In this document: in pieces, positions 43,554 through 53,652 of the stretch
How positions within the stretch are numbered: the first letter of the stretch is position 1
How the letters are laid out: each line of letters begins with the position of its first letter
IMG/VR virus record: IMGVR_UViG_3300017917_002795
Span: 1 to 64,000 of that record
Length of the DNA: 64,000 nt
Reading direction: 5' to 3' (one strand)
Source of the DNA: a virus
The notes under the pieces: generated by a model
What the model was told of the DNA's origin: nothing
Databases searched by the model: none
Seen by the model: the letters and a program-made list of their open reading frames with translations, nothing else
Made by a program: the position numbers and the translations under genes

Positions 43554-44750
43554 ATGTTTAGAATATTCTATGCAGAACAAGATGCTACGTTATTTGAAGG
43601 TGCAGATTCTGGCAGTATTACTAGTTTTACAAATACTGGTTTAGATGAAATACTCGAAATTGGTAAACGTTTAGGAACAGATGGTTCTACATTATTAAAA
43701 TCTAGATCTGTTATAAAATTCAACATTACCGAAGTTTTATCAGTAGCTGAAAAATATGATGTAGATTTATCTTCATGTAAATTCATGTTACAACTTTATA
43801 CATCTCATGCAAAAAATTTACCAGCAGAATATTCAATTGATGCAAAAATTATCGCACAACCATGGATAAATGGTACAGGGTTTGCATCTTCAAATCCAGT
43901 AATATCTAACGGCGTTAACTGGGCAATGCCAATGGCAGATTGGTCTTTAGATTCACAAACAGGAAATTTATGGATTTCTAGTTCACAGCAAATTCAAGTT
44001 AATAATTCATCGTTACATGTATCTGGTAGTGGTCAGGGTGGTAGTTGGTTGTGGCAATCGGGTAGTGGTATATTTAATATTTCTAACTTCAATCAATCAT
44101 TTTTTACACAACCAGGTTTAGAATCTCAAGAATCATTTTCATATCGACCAACTGATATTAATATGGATGTGACAAATGCTATATTACTTTGGATATCTGG
44201 ATCTGGTGGTAATTCTATTCAAAATAATGGATTTCTTCTTAAATTTTCTGATGTAGATGAAACAAATTCTGCAGTAACTGGATATGTAAATTTCTTTAGT
44301 AGAGAAACACATACTATATATGTTCCTAGATTAACCATGTATTGGGATCAGAGTGAATATTCTTCTTCATTATCTAACATAGATTTAGATTCATTTACTG
44401 TGTTTACAAAAATGAAACCGGAATATAAAGATACTGAAGTAGCGCGTATTCGAATTTATTCTAGAAATAAATATCCCCAAAAATCACCAACTAACTTATT
44501 TCCAACACAAACCGTTAACCGGTTACCAGTAACAACTTATTATTCTGTCATTGATGCAGCTACAGATGAAGTCATAATTCCATATGATGATATTTATACT
44601 AAAGTAAGTTGTGATAATATAAGTAATTTCATTTACATCGATATGAATGGATTTATGCCAGAACGATATTATCGTTTACAGTTTAAAATTGTAGATGGAT
44701 TTACGGAACAATATGTTGATGATGACATTTATTTTAAAGTAGTTAGATAA
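43554..44750 (+). CDS. Tail/baseplate structural protein (398 aa)
   Basis: Starts FRIFYAEQDATLFEGADSGSITSFTNTGLDEILEIGKRL, a pattern seen in structural proteins of large marine phages. Beta-rich with many SG and SGSG turns; the C-terminus has immunoglobulin-like strands (NFIYIDMNGFMPERYYRLQFKIVDGF). Likely a baseplate-peripheral protein. Its stop shares a base with the next start. Confidence 0.7.
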   Translation: MFRIFYAEQDATLFEGADSGSITSFTNTGLDEILEIGKRLGTDGSTLLKSRSVIKFNITEVLSVAEKYDVDLSSCKFMLQLYTSHAKNLPAEYSIDAKIIAQPWINGTGFASSNPVISNGVNWAMPMADWSLDSQTGNLWISSSQQIQVNNSSLHVSGSGQGGSWLWQSGSGIFNISNFNQSFFTQPGLESQESFSYRPTDINMDVTNAILLWISGSGGNSIQNNGFLLKFSDVDETNSAVTGYVNFFSRETHTIYVPRLTMYWDQSEYSSSLSNIDLDSFTVFTKMKPEYKDTEVARIRIYSRNKYPQKSPTNLFPTQTVNRLPVTTYYSVIDAATDEVIIPYDDIYTKVSCDNISNFIYIDMNGFMPERYYRLQFKIVDGFTEQYVDDDIYFKVVR

Positions 44751-45889
44751 TGGAAAAAGTTGAAAAAGTACGTGAAGCTGAAATAGTACGTGAGTTAGCG
44801 GCGTTCGATTTATCTAAAGATAAAGAAAAAGTTATAATAACTACCGTTGATAGTGTTGTAAAAAATGAATTATTAGATCCAGTTCCACTACGACAACAAG
44901 CAAAATATAAAACTGGCGGGTTAACTGTAACATCTAATAACACAAGTATTATACCTCGAGATGGAGCTGGAAATATAATACTACGAGAAAACGAACAAAA
45001 TAATCCATTACTTATTATTGAACCAGTTGATACTACAATATTATTGGAATCGGTATTAAAAGTTTTAGATACGCGGTTTGAATATTTTAAATTCCCAGTA
45101 TCTACAACAGCAGTCGTCGATCAATCAGCACCAATAACTGAACTTTTAATTGAACCGGAGGTTATAGAATATACGTTTCCTATTTCATACGATTCACAAA
45201 ATCAACCAAATGAATTTTTGAGAATTAATACAACAGATGAAACAACATGGTTTTATAATGATGGAACTACTAGATCTAGCGGATTTAAACAGTTACCGTT
45301 TACCGGTGGTAATCAATCAAAACGAAATGGTTATACATTAACACAAGATGTTATCGATACATTAAAATCTAAGAATAAAACATTAAAATTTACCATTCAA
45401 ACGCAAGTTGCATATAAAACTGATAATTCTACAACACTGATACGATTACAACGTGAAAATGTAAAAGTTTGGAGAATTTGGGAATATCCAGAAATTAATG
45501 CAATTGCACAAACAACTAATCCTGCTCCGGTGTTATCTATGGAGTATGTTTTAAATATAAATGATTTGATAGCTGATGATTTTTATGTTGTAGAAGCAGT
45601 GTCGACTGCTCAAACTAATTTATATGTTGATAGTGCATATTGGACTATAGAAGAAATTGATATTCCTAAAACACGATCATTATCTAATAATGCAGGATAT
45701 GGAGTGTATACTGCTACCGGTGAACAATTACGTATCGTAAAATCATATGTAGATCCAGGACAAAATCCGGAGGTTTTAAAAATTAGTCTTAAGGAACCTA
45801 CTATTGTACAAGTTTTAGATAAAACAACACGTCCGGATCTTGAATCATTTCCCTCTTTTTTGAACCTAGATAGTAATCCTAACGAATAA
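44750..45889 (+). CDS. Tail/baseplate structural protein (379 aa)
   Basis: Charged helical start (EKVEKVREAEIVRELAAFDLSKDKEKV), then mainly beta structure with YTFPISYDSQNQPNEFLRINT and FTIQTQVAYKTDNSTTLIRLQRENVKVW. No catalytic motif. Coupled to both neighbours, so probably equimolar baseplate components. Confidence 0.7.
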   Translation: MEKVEKVREAEIVRELAAFDLSKDKEKVIITTVDSVVKNELLDPVPLRQQAKYKTGGLTVTSNNTSIIPRDGAGNIILRENEQNNPLLIIEPVDTTILLESVLKVLDTRFEYFKFPVSTTAVVDQSAPITELLIEPEVIEYTFPISYDSQNQPNEFLRINTTDETTWFYNDGTTRSSGFKQLPFTGGNQSKRNGYTLTQDVIDTLKSKNKTLKFTIQTQVAYKTDNSTTLIRLQRENVKVWRIWEYPEINAIAQTTNPAPVLSMEYVLNINDLIADDFYVVEAVSTAQTNLYVDSAYWTIEEIDIPKTRSLSNNAGYGVYTATGEQLRIVKSYVDPGQNPEVLKISLKEPTIVQVLDKTTRPDLESFPSFLNLDSNPNE

Positions 45890-45900
45890 ATTGATCTATA

Positions 45901-48900
45901 ATGCTAACACAATATAAAAATATCGATCAAATTCTTTTAGCTACTAGTAGTATTTCAGCGGAACGGTTTTCTCGTAGTAAAACTGCATTCTTAAGTTTTG
46001 ATGCTGATGATTCTATTTATTTAAACGCTGATATCACACAACAGCGCGCGGAACAACGCGTTGAATTGCATGTATATAACAATCAAACATGGTTAACGGG
46101 TAATCATAATGTTACGTTGCAATCCAAGATTCCGGAATATCGCGACAATGTATCAAATAAACTTATAAAATTTGATGCACAACCAATAGCTATTGATTTA
46201 TATAAAGAATTTGAAACTTTAAAATTAACAGCTGGAAATTTTCGTATTGCAGTTAATTTTTTTAAGAATCTAATTGGTAATTATGAAAAACAACATTTAC
46301 GAATTGATGAAATTTCACCAGATCGTCGAGAAATTCGTTTACGTGCAATTGATTCAAAAGATCCAGAATTTCTACAACAAATTACAAACTATATTAAAAT
46401 TGTTAAACAGACATCAAGACGTGTTTTTAGAACATATTTGTTGAATTTTAGCAGAAATACATGTATATCATTTATTAATAGTGTTGTTGTTGGTGAATAT
46501 TTGTATGTTAAATTAGAATCAGAACTACCAACTAATATTGATGTAGATTTTAAATGTTGGGTTGTTGAAGAACAAAAAGATTCATATATTGATCTCGTTT
46601 CTATTGTTACAAAAGAAATCCAACGAACTTTTAAATCATTATCAGGACCAAACTGGGATGCGAAAACAGATTCAGCATTATCATCAGAAACAGATTTTAA
46701 AACTTGGACTGAATTATTAGGATCGACAACACAAACATCTCAACAAATTGTAGATACATATTTTTCTGGGAGTTTAAGTGGAATTGAATTAAATATTGAT
46801 TATTCAGATTTTAATAATTTTATTTTTTATAGTTCTGCAGTAGAACGGTTGAAGAATTTTAAGTATAAAATTTCATTGCTTGAATATTATACATCTCAAA
46901 GTTTAATTGTTTCGGAAATTTCTGGTTCTACGGCACAAGCTAATCAACAAGAATATGAATCTTATAAAACTAATTTAGTTAGCGGATTTGATAGTTTCGA
47001 AAAATACTTATACTATCAATCAGCATCATATGTTGAAACTACATATCCTATTGCATCAGAAAAATTTATCGTATCAGATTTAACTGGTAGTTATATAAAA
47101 CCTGCTCCAAAGTCAGGCTCAGCATATCCATATGTATTATATCCGGTTAGTAGTCCGGAATTTACTACATGGTATGATAATTTAATTGATTCTGCATCGC
47201 AATATGATTCATTCAATCTAAATTCATTGGAATATGCACTTCCGGAATATATACGTTTTGATTCTATAAATCAATCAGTAATTACGTTTGTGCGGATGTT
47301 AGGTCAACACTATGACATCATTTACACGTATATTCGTGAAATGTTAAAAATTCAAAAGCGCGAAGAAAATCCTAAATTAGGTATGCCAAATGAATTGTTA
47401 TATTCTGTAGCAAAACAATTTGGATGGACTTTGATTGACGGAAATCAACAACAAGAATTATGGTCATATGCTTTAGGTGTTGATGCAAATGGTGCACCGC
47501 AAACTGGTTCTAATTCAATAAATGGAACCTCGTTACCAGCCAAGGACAGAACGTATAACGTATGGAGACGCATCGTTAATAACTTACCTTATCTACTCAA
47601 ATCAAAAGGGACTAAGCGCAGTATACAAGCATTATTAGCATGCTACGGGATACCACAAAGCATGATATCAATCAACGAATATGGTGGCCCTAGACTTGAA
47701 CGAGCTCCAGTATATGAAAAGTTGAATTTTGATTATGCATTAGATTTAATTAACAATGCCGCTGGTATTGTAACAGTAAATTATACTACTCCGATACGTT
47801 CTGCGGAATTACGTTTACGAACTGTGGATGTTATAAAAAATCCGTTAGTTCCAAACACGCAAAATATCATAACAGTTGGCGGAAACACAGTAACATTAGA
47901 TTTTGTTAGTGGGAATCAAGGTGTATTTAATATCAACGGAAATGCTACTGCGCCAATTGAAATATACAATGATGATTGGGTGACATTGCTTTTACGAAAT
48001 GACGCAACCGATTCGAATTGTGAATTAATAGTTAAAAAATCTAAATATGGTAAAATAGTTGCAGCTGTATCTGCGTCAGATTCAACCCCATTTACTGCAG
48101 GATCAAATGCAGTAGTTTTAGGTGGTACTACGAATGGTTCTAGATTACAAGGACAACTCCAAGAATTACGATTATGGTCATCGAGTTTGCAAGATTCTGC
48201 ATTTAATAATCATGTTAAAGCCCCGGCTGCGTATGATGGAAATGTAGATGCATATTCTGAATTGGTATTTAGATTACCATTAACACAACGCATCGATCAT
48301 GCAGCTACTAGTAGTTTAACTGGTGTACAACCCGTGTCTTCTAGTATTTCTGCATCATTTACCGGTTGGACAAATGCAATACCATATGATTCAATTGAAG
48401 AAACATATTATTATGATGCTATATCATTAGGCGCTGGTACATTTGATGATAATAAAATACGTATAGAATCAAATGAATTGGTTGGCGTATTAGATGTTAA
48501 AACACGAGCAGAACGTAGTCAATTTGATCGAGCTCCATTAGATAATAAAAACTTAGGAGTTTATTTTTCTCCACAAACAATGATTGATGAAGATATCATT
48601 GCACAATTAGGATTCGTTAATTTAGATGAATATATTGGAGATCCTGGAGAAACTAGTGAAACTGAATATCCGGAATTAATTCGTGTTGCTCAAGGATATT
48701 GGAAAAAATATGAAACGCGCAATGATATTAATGCTTATATAAAAATGTTTTCTTTGTTTGATTTATCGTTTTTCAAACAACTAGAACAATTATTGCCAGC
48801 TCGTGTTAATAAAATGACTGGCGTGCTTATTCAGCCTAACATATTAGAACGAAACAAACAAACAATTGTTCCAAAAATACTTCGAGAAGATGTTGCATAT

Positions 48901-49413
48901 TCAACATTAATTCAAAATAATGATGTTTCTGCATCTGGAGATTATTTACATTTACAAGGTCTTGTTGATGGTAAAATACTGCAAATTGAAGGTATAGATG
49001 ATGATCAATGGCAAATGTATTTAACTGCATCACAAGAACAACGATATGGTGGAACAATATATTCACATCAATACTTAATATTATCTGGAAGTGAATATAT
49101 AACTGGTTCAACGCCATATTGGCAAAGTGAAGCCGTATGTCCGACCATAACTAGTAGTATATTATCAGAATTTAAACAAACAAAATTTATAATTCAAGAC
49201 ACAGCTAGTTATCAAGCAGCTCGTGTAACTGATTTTTTTCCAGCAGGAATAGATAATCAACGTTATTCAGGTGTTAAAATGACTAGTCCAGCATTTAATG
49301 TAAATTCAAAACAAACATATGATGGTGGGCCAGTTGTGGAATGGAGATCTGCAAATCCAAATCAATTAATATACCAACGACTCGGCGAACAAGGTAGTTT
49401 CAGAATAACATAA
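45901..49413 (+). CDS. Large baseplate wedge protein (1170 aa)
   Basis: The longest structural gene. The middle contains LKSKGTKRSIQALLACYGIPQSMISINEYGGP, a block I recognise from large baseplate proteins of T4-like marine phages (gp7/gp10 position). Residues about 610-790 look like a concanavalin/LamG-type beta sandwich (WVTLLLRNDATDSNCELIVKK...GGTTNGSRLQGQLQELRLWSSSL). C-terminal third is mixed, ending QLIYQRLGEQGSFRIT. T4-gene equivalence not certain. Confidence 0.75.
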   Translation: MLTQYKNIDQILLATSSISAERFSRSKTAFLSFDADDSIYLNADITQQRAEQRVELHVYNNQTWLTGNHNVTLQSKIPEYRDNVSNKLIKFDAQPIAIDLYKEFETLKLTAGNFRIAVNFFKNLIGNYEKQHLRIDEISPDRREIRLRAIDSKDPEFLQQITNYIKIVKQTSRRVFRTYLLNFSRNTCISFINSVVVGEYLYVKLESELPTNIDVDFKCWVVEEQKDSYIDLVSIVTKEIQRTFKSLSGPNWDAKTDSALSSETDFKTWTELLGSTTQTSQQIVDTYFSGSLSGIELNIDYSDFNNFIFYSSAVERLKNFKYKISLLEYYTSQSLIVSEISGSTAQANQQEYESYKTNLVSGFDSFEKYLYYQSASYVETTYPIASEKFIVSDLTGSYIKPAPKSGSAYPYVLYPVSSPEFTTWYDNLIDSASQYDSFNLNSLEYALPEYIRFDSINQSVITFVRMLGQHYDIIYTYIREMLKIQKREENPKLGMPNELLYSVAKQFGWTLIDGNQQQELWSYALGVDANGAPQTGSNSINGTSLPAKDRTYNVWRRIVNNLPYLLKSKGTKRSIQALLACYGIPQSMISINEYGGPRLERAPVYEKLNFDYALDLINNAAGIVTVNYTTPIRSAELRLRTVDVIKNPLVPNTQNIITVGGNTVTLDFVSGNQGVFNINGNATAPIEIYNDDWVTLLLRNDATDSNCELIVKKSKYGKIVAAVSASDSTPFTAGSNAVVLGGTTNGSRLQGQLQELRLWSSSLQDSAFNNHVKAPAAYDGNVDAYSELVFRLPLTQRIDHAATSSLTGVQPVSSSISASFTGWTNAIPYDSIEETYYYDAISLGAGTFDDNKIRIESNELVGVLDVKTRAERSQFDRAPLDNKNLGVYFSPQTMIDEDIIAQLGFVNLDEYIGDPGETSETEYPELIRVAQGYWKKYETRNDINAYIKMFSLFDLSFFKQLEQLLPARVNKMTGVLIQPNILERNKQTIVPKILREDVAYSTLIQNNDVSASGDYLHLQGLVDGKILQIEGIDDDQWQMYLTASQEQRYGGTIYSHQYLILSGSEYITGSTPYWQSEAVCPTITSSILSEFKQTKFIIQDTASYQAARVTDFFPAGIDNQRYSGVKMTSPAFNVNSKQTYDGGPVVEWRSANPNQLIYQRLGEQGSFRIT

Positions 49414-49425
49414 ATTTCGAAAACG

Positions 49426-49440
49426 TTATATTTATATAAA
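49426..49440 (+). promoter_or_regulatory. Late-type promoter TTATATTTATATAAA
   Basis: 17 nt before the ATG at 49457; AAAAGG ribosome site follows. Confidence 0.6.
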
Positions 49441-49456
49441 AATTTAAAAGGTAAAT

Positions 49457-50107
49457 ATGGGATACTTAGATAATTCAAGTGTAACAATTGATGCGATACT
49501 TACACTAAAAGGTCGTGAATTATTGGCAAAAGGTGGAAATGCATTTCAAATCACTCAATTTGCATTAGGAGATGATGAAATTGATTATTCATTATGGAAT
49601 CCGGATCATCCACTTGGAACAGCATACTATGGTACGATTATTGAAAATATGCCAATAACAGAAGCGATTCCAGATGAAACACAAGCATTAAAATATAAAT
49701 TAATCAGTTTACCGAAACAAACAACTAATATTCCAGTAATTAATGTAGGAAACACTTCAATTACATTAGCAGCTCCAGGAAATAGTTCAATAATTGCACC
49801 AAACACAAGTAATTTTAAAGGCGGTAATGCAACTTTAGGATACACGGCAATATTATCAGATTCTACTGTAGCAGATATCGAAGTAACTAGAGTATTACAA
49901 ACCACAGTTCTTCCTACTACTCCTAGATTTATCGGAGATAATGAAGATGCACAAAGTGTAGCTGTATCTGGTTATGAATTCCGTGTTGTTGCCAAAACAC
50001 ATCTTCTAGAAGACAAACAAGCAACTATTACTATAATAGGTAATGAAACGGGTGGTAGTGTAACAATTACATTAACTGTTAAAAAAGCAACTACAGCAAC
50101 ATTATAA
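49457..50107 (+). CDS. Conserved tail structural protein (216 aa)
   Basis: GYLDNSSVTIDAILTLKGRELLAKGGNAFQITQFALGDDEIDYSLWNPDHPLGTAYYG is a strongly conserved N-terminus in marine and Bacteroidota myophages, where the protein is found in the tail. The second half is an Ig-like beta domain (YEFRVVAKTHLLEDKQATITIIGNETGGSVTITLTV). Probably a baseplate or tail-terminator-associated protein. One-base overlap with the next gene. Confidence 0.78.
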   Translation: MGYLDNSSVTIDAILTLKGRELLAKGGNAFQITQFALGDDEIDYSLWNPDHPLGTAYYGTIIENMPITEAIPDETQALKYKLISLPKQTTNIPVINVGNTSITLAAPGNSSIIAPNTSNFKGGNATLGYTAILSDSTVADIEVTRVLQTTVLPTTPRFIGDNEDAQSVAVSGYEFRVVAKTHLLEDKQATITIIGNETGGSVTITLTVKKATTATL

Positions 50108-51399
50108 TGGAAAATATTATGATTGATATAACAACATTAAAACAACAACCTAAACAAGGCCAAATGCGAGAAGCTAGAGAAACTAGACAACAAGCAATAA
50201 CAACTGCAAATGTAAATAGTGATATTACACGAGCAGATGCAATTACACAAAACGTACAACAATTAGCTCAACAACTTGCAAATCAAATGATTGCTGAAAT
50301 GCAGCAATCGCAATTAATGGCTAGAAATGGCCGTACTTTTACTAAATTTGATGCTGTAAATGATATTATATCAAATCAAATTGAAGTAGTAACTGGCGGA
50401 GTATGGTCGGATAACGTTGCAAATTTAGAAACATTTTTTACATCATCAGCTCAAACTAATACGCAGAGAAAATATTATGTTGATGTACTTCATAAGAATC
50501 CAGCAGAAACCGGTTCAGCTGTACAATATTCATTAGCATTTGGCCATGCATTAGGCAGCGGTTCTGATTCACAAGGTCAGCTAAATGATTCTCCTAGCAA
50601 GGCAATATATTCACAATATCGACAACTTCTTTTACCTCCAAGTGATACGAGATTTACAACAGCTGGTTCTGGAAGTACTGATTATATTTATGTGATTAAC
50701 TTTAAACGCAATCGATTAAAAGAACGTTTAGATTCAGGAAATTTTGAAATTCCATTGCGTCAATTAGCTAGTGGTCGAGCTTTAAATGCAACTGGAAGTG
50801 TTCCTATTTCTTCGTCAACGAGTGTTATAACACTTATCGATGATTCATCTGCTGCATTACCTAAAATTGGTGAATCTGGAAAAGTTTACAATATCGTATC
50901 TGGATCAATTAATTCAGGTATACATAATCCAACTGCTCCAGTTTATTTTGGATTAGCATATCCAGATTATGGAACTTTGATATTAGATGGAAAAATGTTA
51001 GATCAACATCTTAATTTTCAAACTAACACTGGTTCTAGTTCAGAAGGAAATAATCATTTTGCATTGCACCATTCAATTTCAGCATCAGCACTCATAACTA
51101 ATCCATCAACATCAGATCCATATGGGTTTTTAGCACGTAATTCTGAAAAAGTTACAAGTACACATTATTTTGTGCGTGTTAAAAATGCTGAATATAATTT
51201 TTCAAATAATCCTTCGTATGTAACAGGAAGTGTTGGTCAACTTGCACAATCAACGTTTGTTAATGATCCTAAAACATATATTACTACGGTTGGATTATAT
51301 AATGATAGTCAAGAATTATTAGCAGTATCAAAATTAAGTAAACCATTACTTAAATCATTCCAAAGAGAAGCTCTTATACGAGTTAAGTTGGATTATTAA
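50107..51399 (+). CDS. Tail structural protein with shared C-terminal module (430 aa)
   Basis: Glutamine-rich helical N-terminus (NVQQLAQQLANQMIAEMQQSQLM) then beta-rich body with YIYVINFKRNRLKERLDSGNFEIPL. The end (KTYITTVGLYNDSQELLAVSKLSKPLLKSFQREALIRVKLDY) matches the end of the next protein, so both share a C-terminal module probably used for docking on the baseplate. A terminator-like hairpin follows. Confidence 0.75.
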   Translation: MENIMIDITTLKQQPKQGQMREARETRQQAITTANVNSDITRADAITQNVQQLAQQLANQMIAEMQQSQLMARNGRTFTKFDAVNDIISNQIEVVTGGVWSDNVANLETFFTSSAQTNTQRKYYVDVLHKNPAETGSAVQYSLAFGHALGSGSDSQGQLNDSPSKAIYSQYRQLLLPPSDTRFTTAGSGSTDYIYVINFKRNRLKERLDSGNFEIPLRQLASGRALNATGSVPISSSTSVITLIDDSSAALPKIGESGKVYNIVSGSINSGIHNPTAPVYFGLAYPDYGTLILDGKMLDQHLNFQTNTGSSSEGNNHFALHHSISASALITNPSTSDPYGFLARNSEKVTSTHYFVRVKNAEYNFSNNPSYVTGSVGQLAQSTFVNDPKTYITTVGLYNDSQELLAVSKLSKPLLKSFQREALIRVKLDY

Positions 51400-51424
51400 T
51401 ACAATAAAAATATCTCGAATTTGG

Positions 51425-51460
51425 CCCTGTTATATTTATATTAAATGTAGCAGGGTTTTT
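51425..51460 (+). terminator. Terminator hairpin enclosing a late promoter
   Basis: CCCTG (51425-51429) pairs with CAGGG (51451-51455), followed by TTTTT; the 21-nt loop is the late-type promoter of the next gene. Confidence 0.6.
51431..51445 (+). promoter_or_regulatory. Late-type promoter TATATTTATATTAAA within terminator loop
   Basis: 20 nt before the ATG at 51466. Confidence 0.6.
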
Positions 51461-51465
51461 ACTAT

Positions 51466-53097
51466 ATGGCAGAATCTAAATTAAAACAACAAGATACGTA
51501 TCAAGGAATATATCCTACAGTTTTTAAAAAGATTGATGCTACAGATATTAACGTTAGTCCGTTTCAATCATATAAAACATGGACATTTACAAACAGTAGT
51601 CCTACTAGTAGTATACAAATATTAAAAGGTATATATTCAGATCCAAATTTTTTACCAGCATTAGGTACTAACTTAACGTATAATGATGCTGTGAATAATG
51701 ATGGATCATTGCAAACGCTTACATATTTTTCTATAAATCATTTTTATTATAAATACAAAACAGAACCTACTAAAACTTTTGGTCCTACAGATCTATCTCG
51801 AACTAAAAAAGTTTTATATGAATCTGCTTCTGTTTTTTCTTTTCCACAACGACAAATTGGCGATGGTATTAAACCAGGATCTTTTAAAATAAACGGAAAT
51901 TTCCAAGCTTCGGGTATTTACGGGGTTGGGATTTATGGAAATAGTATATATGGTAATGCTATAAATTCAAATGTTACTATTGTTTCTGATAGATATGGTA
52001 ATTTAATACATTCAGAATATCCAACAGCATCGATTATATCTAATGTAATGTGGTATGAAGGATTTAATGAATATTTTGATACAACACGAGTTGCATATTC
52101 ATCAGCTAATGTTTCATATATTCCAGGAATTTCATATAATTCAGGATCTGGATCATATGGTTATCAAGCTAATTTTGCTGGTGATGGATATATTAAAACA
52201 TCAATCGATGGTTTATATGATCGCAATCATAATTATGCAATTTCATTTTTTATTAAAGCAGAAAATAATACTGCAAATTCTAACATCATTTTAACCAAAT
52301 CTACCAGTTCATTAACACCTCAGTTTCCATTTAAAATTGAATTAACACCAAATAATTACATTGATTTTACGATTGCTGGAAGTACATCAGTTAAAAATAA
52401 TATCACATCTTCTATTGCAATGAATTCAGTTGAACGGCATATATTGTGTCAGAAATCTGGAAGTGTTATGCAGTTATGGATTGATGGTATATTGCATGCT
52501 TCAGCTAGTAGTACGTTTTTAACAGATACCAATTCACCATTAGTAGAATCTGCGCGCATTGATAACGCAGATCCGGTGTTTATTGGTGGATATGAGACTT
52601 CTGGTAGTGGATTAGTTGGTAATATAGATGAAATTCGAATTTATAATAAAGCATTAACATCCACAGAAATTGGTTATTTATGTGATATTAATTCCAATTT
52701 GACATTCATGCAAACTAATCATGTGGGTAACGTATTTTCTAAACAAGGAATAGCCGTAATTTCATCCCCGGATTATCGTTTTGATTACATCGTTAATAAC
52801 AATTTTGAAATTTCATACCGAAGCACCAAAACAATTCATGAATTATCGGTGATTGCTAATGTTAATTCAGGTGATTTTAATATGTCAACCAATTTAACAT
52901 TAACTAAAGATGATGATCAAACATATAAATCATTTGTTAGTAGTAGTAGTTTTTCACCATACATAACTACAATTGGATTATATGATGGCAATGGCCAATT
53001 ATTGGCAGTCGGAAAATTAGCTCAGCCAATACGTAAGCTTACTGATGTTGATATGAATTTATTGGTTCGTATTGATTTAGATAGGAATATATCATGA
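51466..53097 (+). CDS. LamG-domain tail protein (543 aa)
   Basis: N-terminal KQQDTYQGIYPTVFKKIDATDINVSPFQ, a middle with glycine/tyrosine turns (ASGIYGVGIYGNSIYGN), a LamG/concanavalin-like domain at about 225-400 (YAISFFIKAENN, QLWIDGILHASAS, GNIDEIRIYNKALTSTEI), and a C-terminal module (YITTIGLYDGNGQLLAVGKLAQPIRK...LLVRIDLD) shared with the previous protein. LamG domains bind carbohydrate, so host-surface binding is likely. Its stop overlaps the next tagged gene by ATGA. Confidence 0.8.
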   Translation: MAESKLKQQDTYQGIYPTVFKKIDATDINVSPFQSYKTWTFTNSSPTSSIQILKGIYSDPNFLPALGTNLTYNDAVNNDGSLQTLTYFSINHFYYKYKTEPTKTFGPTDLSRTKKVLYESASVFSFPQRQIGDGIKPGSFKINGNFQASGIYGVGIYGNSIYGNAINSNVTIVSDRYGNLIHSEYPTASIISNVMWYEGFNEYFDTTRVAYSSANVSYIPGISYNSGSGSYGYQANFAGDGYIKTSIDGLYDRNHNYAISFFIKAENNTANSNIILTKSTSSLTPQFPFKIELTPNNYIDFTIAGSTSVKNNITSSIAMNSVERHILCQKSGSVMQLWIDGILHASASSTFLTDTNSPLVESARIDNADPVFIGGYETSGSGLVGNIDEIRIYNKALTSTEIGYLCDINSNLTFMQTNHVGNVFSKQGIAVISSPDYRFDYIVNNNFEISYRSTKTIHELSVIANVNSGDFNMSTNLTLTKDDDQTYKSFVSSSSFSPYITTIGLYDGNGQLLAVGKLAQPIRKLTDVDMNLLVRIDLDRNIS

Positions 53098-53639
53098 TAC
53101 GTTTAAAACATTTATTAAATGAAATTTCACAACCAGAAATTCAGCGTTTATTAGAAAAAATCAAACAAAAACAATTTCGTTTATTAGCAACCGGTGATAA
53201 TGGTCGTGTTTATGAAATTGATGGGGAAGATAAAGTTTTTAAAATCACACAAGAACGAGATGAATTAGATGTTGCTTCGGTTATTGTAGGTCGTTGGACT
53301 GAGTTTACTACTTTTATTCCAGTATATTACATTAATAACCGGGAATCAATGTATATCATGGCTAATGCTAATCAATTAACTAGTTCTGATAAAATGTATA
53401 TCGATGAATTTATGTCTAGATATAAAGATTTTGCACGTGCAGAAGGAGGCGAAGTTTCAATTTTTGATTTTTTAGATGCAGATGGTGCTCGTAATACTGA
53501 TGTTAAATTAGTGAATTTTTTACGGTCATTACAAACAGATGTTAGCAAAATAGGTATTGATGAATTAGATTTAGATCTTGATTTTAGTTCTAATAATGTT
53601 ATGATTTGGAATGGTAAAATGGTATTAGTTGATTGGTAA
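53094..53639 (+). CDS. Leader-tagged kinase-like protein, second copy (181 aa)
   Basis: Leader MIRLKHLLNE, then a compact kinase-like fold: glycine loop LLATGDNGRVYEI (30-42), KVFKIT with K50, catalytic-loop-like DLDFSSNN (D163, N168) and VDW (D180) replacing DFG. It is shorter than the copy at 21296 and ends right after the DFG-like motif, so it lacks the lower C-lobe. Phosphotransfer is possible but unproven. Placed at the end of the tail operon, under late control. Confidence 0.65.
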   Translation: MIRLKHLLNEISQPEIQRLLEKIKQKQFRLLATGDNGRVYEIDGEDKVFKITQERDELDVASVIVGRWTEFTTFIPVYYINNRESMYIMANANQLTSSDKMYIDEFMSRYKDFARAEGGEVSIFDFLDADGARNTDVKLVNFLRSLQTDVSKIGIDELDLDLDFSSNNVMIWNGKMVLVDW

Positions 53640-53652
53640 AAAATAATTAATT

